Positions 39,402 to 45,104 of a stretch of DNA of 45,104 nt are shown here, piece after piece. Position 1 is the first letter of the stretch. Each line of letters begins with the position of its first letter. This DNA is from Actinomycetes bacterium. Its GTDB lineage: Bacteria > Actinomycetota > Acidimicrobiia > Acidimicrobiales > Acidimicrobiaceae. The translations under genes were made by a program, and so were the position numbers. The notes below the pieces were generated by a model, which saw only the letters and a list, made by a program, of their open reading frames with translations, made no database searches and was not told where the DNA came from. The stretch covers positions 1 through 45,104 of the forward strand of contig JAJYGI010000146.1 in NCBI GenBank assembly GCA_021790735.1. Reading direction: 5' to 3'.

Positions 39402-40232
39402 ATGCCACTACCGATACCAGGATCGCTAACCCCAACCAAAGTGACAACGTTTCGGGAGTGTGCCTTCGCTTTTAGACTCGCCGTCATCGATAAAGTTCCC
39501 CAGCCGTCAAACATTTGGACTGTAAGAGGATCGATTGCACATCGGGTTCTAGATCGACTTTACTTTGACGTTGCCAAAGGGAAGCGCTCCGAGAGCATCG
39601 CTCGAGAGATATTCGAGACGGTGTACCAAATTTATCTGGCACAAGAACCGTACTCTTTACTGATTCAATCCATGACAGAAGAGGGTCTCAGCAGCTACAA
39701 AGAGTCGATCTGGAAGATGATCGTAGCCGATTTTTACATGGAAGACCCCAACGAGGTTCAAGTAATCGGAACTGAAATCATGCTTGAAACCGAGATAGAT
39801 GGAGTAAAACTCAGGGGTATTATCGACCGTCTAGATCTAAATTCAGATGGATCACTCACAGTCGTGGACTACAAAACTGGACGTATACCCTCCGCAATAA
39901 AAGAGCAAGAGAAACTGATGGGAGTCCACTTCTACGCCTACCTTTGCGAGAGCGTTTTGGGATCAAGACCCCGTTCGGTACAACTCCTTTACCTAAAGGA
40001 AAAGACGACCATCGAGTCATACCCAACAGAGAGATCAACGCGAGCGCTTCGGGTCAAGGCTGGCGCTATTTGGAAAGCAGTGGTATATGCATGCGAAAAC
40101 GATAACTTTAGGCCTCGGCCTTCACACCTGTGCGGGTACTGCCACTACTCTTTCATGTGTCCAGCCAACAACCCATGCACAGACAGAGAAAATATTCAAC
40201 CAATCGCTCCTACTACTTATCTGGCGCGCTAG
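39402..40232 (+). CDS. PD-(D/E)XK nuclease family protein (RecB/AddB/Cas4-like), with putative Fe-S cysteines
   Basis: 'LRGIIDRLDLNSDGSLTVVDYKTGRIP' and 'CGYCHYSFMCPANNPC' plus N-terminal 'TFRECAFAFRL'. Confidence 0.9.
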   Translation: MPLPIPGSLTPTKVTTFRECAFAFRLAVIDKVPQPSNIWTVRGSIAHRVLDRLYFDVAKGKRSESIAREIFETVYQIYLAQEPYSLLIQSMTEEGLSSYKESIWKMIVADFYMEDPNEVQVIGTEIMLETEIDGVKLRGIIDRLDLNSDGSLTVVDYKTGRIPSAIKEQEKLMGVHFYAYLCESVLGSRPRSVQLLYLKEKTTIESYPTERSTRALRVKAGAIWKAVVYACENDNFRPRPSHLCGYCHYSFMCPANNPCTDRENIQPIAPTTYLAR

Positions 40233-40243
40233 GTTCCTTGTAA

Positions 40244-40810
40244 GTGCTAAAAGATCTCTCCAACTCTCAAAGTCCAACCATCTTAGACCTAGTCGAGCGT
40301 TTCGATAAAAAGTTTGACTCCCTGTTCGCTCCACTTCGGAAAAGTACGGTAGCCAACCGTACGTTTTACTCAGCATCCGCTCTAGCCGACCACTCGATAC
40401 TTTGGTTTATCATTGCTCTCACACTGTATCTGACGAGACCCGCCTTGAGAAAGCAGTCGCTGCGCGCTGCATTTATCCTGCTCGCCGAGTCGGGAGTGGT
40501 AAACGTAGTAGTCAAGACGTTGTTTCGGCGGCAAAGGCCGCTGCACGAGGGAGAACGTCCACTACCGCTCAGACAGCCATTGACCTCATCGTTCCCGTCC
40601 GGTCATGCTACGGCCGCAACCTGTGCAGCAGTTCTCTTCCAAGACATAGATCATCTAAAGTGGCCGATACGAGTAACAGCCACCGTTGTCATAGTGTCTA
40701 GAATACACGTGAAGATTCACCACGCCTCTGACGTTATCGCTGGCGTTGGCTTTGGCTGGCTCTTCGCTCGAACATCGAAGAAAATACTATCGAGACTCTT
40801 TGGAGCGTAA
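40244..40810 (+). CDS. PAP2-family phosphatase
   Basis: 'VVKTLFRRQRPL', 'SSFPSGHATAATCAAVLF', 'SRIHVKIHHASDVIAGVGFGW'. Confidence 0.92.
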   Translation: MLKDLSNSQSPTILDLVERFDKKFDSLFAPLRKSTVANRTFYSASALADHSILWFIIALTLYLTRPALRKQSLRAAFILLAESGVVNVVVKTLFRRQRPLHEGERPLPLRQPLTSSFPSGHATAATCAAVLFQDIDHLKWPIRVTATVVIVSRIHVKIHHASDVIAGVGFGWLFARTSKKILSRLFGA

Positions 40811-41252
40811 CTTGGAAGAACCCATATATGCAGCTGGTGGAGTTATACTTCGCCAAAACAACGACACTGTGGAAGTACTACTAATTCATCGACCAAAATA
40901 CGACGACTGGAGCTTTCCTAAAGGAAAATCGGAACCTGGCGAGACACCCTTAGTCACCGCCCTCAGGGAAGTTGAGGAAGAAAGTTCGATAACTGCCGTG
41001 CCACTGCATGAACTTGCCACGGTAGGGTACAACACGCCGATAGCAGCTGTTGACAAGTTAGTCACTTACTTCGTCATGACCCCCGACAGTGAATCTTCTT
41101 TCAAAAAAAACGAAGAGGTCGACGAAGTGCAGTGGATCCCAGTTGGATACGCTTCAGAAAAGCTCTCTTACAGCGATGACATCGATCTTTTACTCAAAGC
41201 AATCGACCTAACAAAAGACAGGCAGCTGACCCTTTTCAAGACAGAGACTTAA
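40746..41252 (+). CDS. NUDIX hydrolase; true start probably TTG ~40812
   Basis: 'AGGVILRQNNDTVEVLLIHRPKYDDWSFPKGKSEPGETPLVTALREVEEESSI' Nudix box. Confidence 0.93.
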   Translation: MALAGSSLEHRRKYYRDSLERNLEEPIYAAGGVILRQNNDTVEVLLIHRPKYDDWSFPKGKSEPGETPLVTALREVEEESSITAVPLHELATVGYNTPIAAVDKLVTYFVMTPDSESSFKKNEEVDEVQWIPVGYASEKLSYSDDIDLLLKAIDLTKDRQLTLFKTET

Positions 41253-41293
41253 GTTGTTGAAATATACTTTGCAAAAGTAGCGTTTACTAGACT

Positions 41294-41890
41294 ATGAAAT
41301 TTGGAGTCAACTGGGACTATCGATGTCCATTCGCACGGAATATACACGAGCACTTAGTAGCAGCTCTGAAAGACGGGGCGCCTTGGGACGTAGCGTTTAT
41401 TCCTTTTTCCTTGAGCCAAGTCCACCTCGAAGAAGACGAGCCTCCCGTTTGGGAGGATCCAACTAAAACAAAGGATCTCAGCGCTATAGCGGCTGGACTG
41501 ATCATTAATCGAGACTTTAAGGACGTTTTCTATGACGTTCACGTAGATCTGTTTTCTTTGAGGCACGACCAGGCCAAAGATATAACTGACTGGAGCGTAG
41601 TATCGAAAGTACTTCAACACTACGGAGTAGACCCAAAGGTTATCAAAGAGGAGATTGACGAAGGGGATATAATTAAGGTATTCCGATCAAAACACGAAGA
41701 GTCAGTCGAGAAGTATCAAGTTTTTGGCGTACCTACTTTCTTCTTAAATGACACAGCCACCTTCGCAAGGGTAATGACGAGACCAAAAGGCGACGCCAAG
41801 TTGGCAAGAGACACCATTGAGTTCGTACTAGACACCGTCGTCAACCACGCTGATTTCAACGAGATCAAACATACTCAGATCTCAAGGTAG
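41294..41890 (+). CDS. DsbA-family thioredoxin-fold protein
   Basis: 'FGVNWDYRCPFARNIHEHL' (CPFA), cis-Pro region 'YQVFGVPTFFLNDTATFARVM'. Confidence 0.82.
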   Translation: MKFGVNWDYRCPFARNIHEHLVAALKDGAPWDVAFIPFSLSQVHLEEDEPPVWEDPTKTKDLSAIAAGLIINRDFKDVFYDVHVDLFSLRHDQAKDITDWSVVSKVLQHYGVDPKVIKEEIDEGDIIKVFRSKHEESVEKYQVFGVPTFFLNDTATFARVMTRPKGDAKLARDTIEFVLDTVVNHADFNEIKHTQISR

Positions 41891-42098
41891 CTATCCAGAT
41901 TGCACAACATTTGAGCTAGAGCCAAGAGTAGATCTCTGAGTTAAAGTGAGAAGCTAACGAAGCTGCTTCCCTCGTAGGAGTACACCTAGAGAATCTATAG
42001 AGATAGATGACGCCGAGAGTATAAACCGACCTTTGAGGGCAATCAGTACCAAAACGAGGAGTTGGTAGTGGTCCTCAACAAGGTGAGGTGTTCATAAA

Positions 42099-42914
42099 GT
42101 GAAGATAGAGAACAAGGTTATAGTCGTAACTGGGGGTGCGTCTGGAATAGGACTTGCGCTCACTAAAGCATTTCTCGCCAGGGATACAAAAGCAGTATAT
42201 GCACTCGATATCGACGAGGGAAAGCTCCAGAGTCTAAGGGCTTGGGGAACAGAACTCAGAGGCAAATTCGCAGGTATACGTGTCGACGTGACCGACGAGT
42301 CGAGCTATCGATCCGCTCTAAATGAGATAGAAGAATCTGAAGGTAGTGTCGATATCTTATGCTCGAACGCGGGTATCGCACGTTCAGGCGGAGTTGAAAC
42401 TCCGAATCAACTCTGGAACGAGTCGTTTCAAGTCAATGTCATGGCTCACGTATACGGATCAAGAGCCGTATTGAATGGAATGATCGAAAAGGGAGAAGGG
42501 TACCTCGTTTATACTGCATCTGCCGCCGGACTCCTCACCAACCTTGGCGCAGCACCCTATAGCGTCACCAAACACGCTGCTGTCGCCTTAGCTGAATGGA
42601 TGGCTATTACCTACGGACCCTTGGGGATCCGAGTCTCTTGTCTAGCTCCTCAAGGCGTCAATACACAGATGCTGTTTCCAGAGGAGCCGGGTACAACTAC
42701 CAGCAAAGAAAGCATCTCCCAAACAGCGGTATTGGCATTTGGGGAAGTCCTAGAACCAGAGTTCGTAGCTGCCAGAGTGCTCGAAGGTATCGAAAAGGAA
42801 GAGTTTCTTATCTTACCCCACCCACAAGTCCGCAAATACTTAGCGAACAAGGTTACAGACTACGACCGCTGGATACGCACCATGAGTAAAGTAAACCGTG
42901 CGCTAAGCTCCTAA
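42099..42914 (+). CDS. SDR family oxidoreductase
   Basis: 'KVIVVTGGASGIGLALTKAFLARD', 'LCSNAGIA', 'YTASAAGLLTNLGAAPYSVTKHAAVAL' (YxxxK). Confidence 0.95.
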   Translation: MKIENKVIVVTGGASGIGLALTKAFLARDTKAVYALDIDEGKLQSLRAWGTELRGKFAGIRVDVTDESSYRSALNEIEESEGSVDILCSNAGIARSGGVETPNQLWNESFQVNVMAHVYGSRAVLNGMIEKGEGYLVYTASAAGLLTNLGAAPYSVTKHAAVALAEWMAITYGPLGIRVSCLAPQGVNTQMLFPEEPGTTTSKESISQTAVLAFGEVLEPEFVAARVLEGIEKEEFLILPHPQVRKYLANKVTDYDRWIRTMSKVNRALSS

Positions 42915-42959
42915 ATCTCAATCAAGATCGCGACACCTGTTTATTCTCAAGATCCCCAC

Positions 42960-43000
42960 ATCTCTTTACACTTATTTATATGAAACACGTGTAAAGAGAT
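42960..43000. terminator. 12-bp perfect inverted repeat between convergent genes, possible bidirectional terminator
   Basis: ATCTCTTTACAC (42960-42971), 17-nt loop, GTGTAAAGAGAT (42989-43000); no clear U-tract. Confidence 0.4.
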
Positions 43001-43010
43001 ATGGAGTTAC

Positions 43011-44750
43011 TTACAAACCACGGTCCGATACGAGTTCACCCTTACCCTTACTTTCTACGACACCAAAGCGGGATCGAGACCTCTTGGACGGCGATAACGA
43101 GTTAGAGAGACCCACGACCTGCCCGTCCTGACCTTGTAATGAACCTCTATCGTTTCCACTAGATGTAAACCTAGTAACAAGTTGACTGAGCTCAGAGGCA
43201 ATTTTATCAAGTTCATCTACAGACTGTTTTGTGGACTCAACCTTCTTCTTGGATTCGTGAGCAGTCTCGACCACCTGCGAGATATGACCAACAGCGTCAG
43301 ATGAACCTTGGGCAGCTTCAGCTGCCACGCGACCGATCTCATTTGTAGTTACCGACTGCTCCTCCACCGCCGAAGCGATCGAAGACTGCAGGTCACTGAT
43401 CTCACGAATAACGTCAGAGATCTGGCTTATGGCATCAACGACCTGTTGGGTATCGGCCTGTATCGTCTCCATACGTTTTGCAATATCCTCTGTAGCGACA
43501 GCAGTATCCTTAGCCAGGTCTTTCACCTCTGAAGCAACAACTGCAAATCCCCTACCTGCATCCCCTGCCCTTGCCGCCTCGATTGCAGCATTCAACGCTA
43601 AAAGATTGGTCTGCTCTGCGATGTCGTTGATGGTCTTTACCACCTCACCGACTTCATTCGAAGAATCCCCAAGTCTCTTTACCGTTTCGGAAGCAACCGA
43701 TGCCACACCAACCGCTGAGCTGGCTACTCGCGCCGCCTTCGATGCCGAAGATGCTATCTCGGTAATTGCTACGCGCATCTCGTCAGTCGCCTCTGAGACT
43801 GCAGCCGCGTTTGATAAGATCTGGTCAGCGCTTGCGGACACCTGTTCGGCTCGGCTCGCAGTCTCATCAGAGACGTTTGAAAGGCTCTCCGACAGCTCTT
43901 TCAGTCCATCAGCGGTTACCTCTAGCACCTGCACAGAAGAGGCCACCTGGCCCATAGCCGCCATTAACCGACGCCTAAAGCCGTTGAAGCTCTTCGCGAT
44001 CTGTCCAAACTCATCTTTCGAGTCCTCAGGGAGCTCTGAATTTATATCAGCCGACCCGTCTGCAAGCTGCGCAAGCTTTTTATCCAGTGCTAAGAGCGGA
44101 GTCATAAAGAAACGCCTGAAGAGGAAAAACAACGCAGTAACCATCGCAAGGTCAGCAACAGCCATAGCCACGGCAACAGATTCCATAGAGCTTTGCAAGG
44201 AACTAATAGAGCTTAGTTGTGCGTTCGATACCTTGACGGTAAGTGACTGAAGTTTTCCCAAGGCGACCATGATGTCATTAGAGGGTTGCAAATTGCCAAC
44301 GGTTTGGATATAGGCAGCCTTCGCAATATTATGGCTCGCAATCGCCTGATTCACCTGGGAAGCGTAGTTTGAGTAGGAGAGAAAGTCACTCTCAACCCTG
44401 CTTAGCAAAGAAGATGACCCTGGCTCATAAGCTTCAAGTCTCTTAGAGGAGGCTATAAGTGACCCAAGCTGGGATTTTGCCTGCAACGCTTGTGCGTAAG
44501 TCTGTGATATCAACGATGTCTTGTTGGGGTACACAGACGCTACCAACACGTACATATTCATCTGATCGTCAAAGGTATAAAACGCAGTAACCATCCTAAG
44601 TGTATTTACATTTGCGTTATAGTAGACGTTTTGGTAGTTGCTCACCGCATTGCGAGAACTACTAGCACGAGAAAAGACCGCTGTTGATAACACGACCGCT
44701 AGAAGCGCTACAGCTCCCAGACCTATACTAACTTTCTTCAAAACTGTCAT
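43011..44750 (-). CDS. Methyl-accepting chemotaxis protein
   Basis: Two TM segments, HAMP-like linker, signalling hairpin '[52 protein letters not shown]'. Confidence 0.95.
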   Translation of the reverse strand: MTVLKKVSIGLGAVALLAVVLSTAVFSRASSSRNAVSNYQNVYYNANVNTLRMVTAFYTFDDQMNMYVLVASVYPNKTSLISQTYAQALQAKSQLGSLIASSKRLEAYEPGSSSLLSRVESDFLSYSNYASQVNQAIASHNIAKAAYIQTVGNLQPSNDIMVALGKLQSLTVKVSNAQLSSISSLQSSMESVAVAMAVADLAMVTALFFLFRRFFMTPLLALDKKLAQLADGSADINSELPEDSKDEFGQIAKSFNGFRRRLMAAMGQVASSVQVLEVTADGLKELSESLSNVSDETASRAEQVSASADQILSNAAAVSEATDEMRVAITEIASSASKAARVASSAVGVASVASETVKRLGDSSNEVGEVVKTINDIAEQTNLLALNAAIEAARAGDAGRGFAVVASEVKDLAKDTAVATEDIAKRMETIQADTQQVVDAISQISDVIREISDLQSSIASAVEEQSVTTNEIGRVAAEAAQGSSDAVGHISQVVETAHESKKKVESTKQSVDELDKIASELSQLVTRFTSSGNDRGSLQGQDGQVVGLSNSLSPSKRSRSRFGVVESKGKGELVSDRGL

Positions 44751-44899
44751 CTCATCCCACTCCTAGATCAAGTCGATGGAGATATCGTCGGATCGGAGAC
44801 GGTTCGACTTAATAAGAAATTGACTTGAGTCTCGAAAGACTCTGAAGTACGATATCTAGAGCAGCGCTTGAAGCGTCCTTAAACTACGCCAAGAACCAA

Positions 44900-45104
44900 C
44901 TACTCAAACTGGGTTCGAACCTGTTCCGCCCATGACTCTGGCGAAAGATCAATCATTGCTTCAAGGCCAAGTCTCTCAAAGTATGTTGAATCGCTACGGT
45001 AGAACGCTTGTAGAGGGGATCTTGATACGACTCTAATATTTACTCTGTACCCCAGCTGCGCACCACTACTTCCACCACCTTGCAACGAGAAGTTAAAGGC
45101 CGAG
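44900..45104 (-). CDS. Partial CDS running off the window end; unknown function
   Basis: Open frame from stop at 44900 to window end, '...GGGSSGAQLGYRVNIRVVSRSPLQAFYRSDSTYFERLGLEAMIDLSPESWAEQVRTQFE'. Confidence 0.45.
   Translation of the reverse strand, partial: SAFNFSLQGGGSSGAQLGYRVNIRVVSRSPLQAFYRSDSTYFERLGLEAMIDLSPESWAEQVRTQFE

Noticed and set aside
43429-44250. 273-aa antisense ORF over the MCP
   Set aside because: Ser/Ala-rich shadow of the MCP coding strand; no independent motif or RBS.

Overview
This 45.1 kb window is a mostly chromosomal core region of a moderate-GC bacterium. An actinobacterium of the Acidimicrobiia is my inference, based on the class II DAHP synthase, the F420-type LLM oxidoreductase, the secreted 'VASDGGIF' repeat protein with a GH25/DUF1906-like C-terminus, and the gene order. 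The backbone is a long minus-strand block: rsfS/nadD, moxR-coxE, proA-proB-obgE-rpmA-rplU-rne, mrdA-mreD-mreC-mreB-ndk-folC-clpX-clpP-tig. On either side lie a TetR/MFS divergent pair, EamA, glnD-glnB, P450, FAH hydrolase, DedA, a plus-strand cluster (alpha/beta hydrolase, PD-(D/E)XK nuclease, PAP2, NUDIX, DsbA-like, SDR) and an orphan chemotaxis receptor. Five tRNA genes are visible: Lys-CTT, His-GTG, Arg-TCT, Gly-TCC and Pro-TGG. No CRISPR array, intact mobile element or rRNA was seen. I found no convincing large undescribed system. The points most worth checking are an in-frame 15-bp VNTR that puts a (DSVEE)7 acidic insert in the PPIase region of trigger factor, a 20-bp x5 AT-rich iteron-like array next to an unrecognised His/Cys-rich ORF, the missing valS and rodA/radical-SAM genes in otherwise conserved clusters, a MoxR-CoxE-phosphatase module coupled to proBA, and the repeat-built secreted protein. 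All family assignments come from reading the translated motifs; no database search was run.
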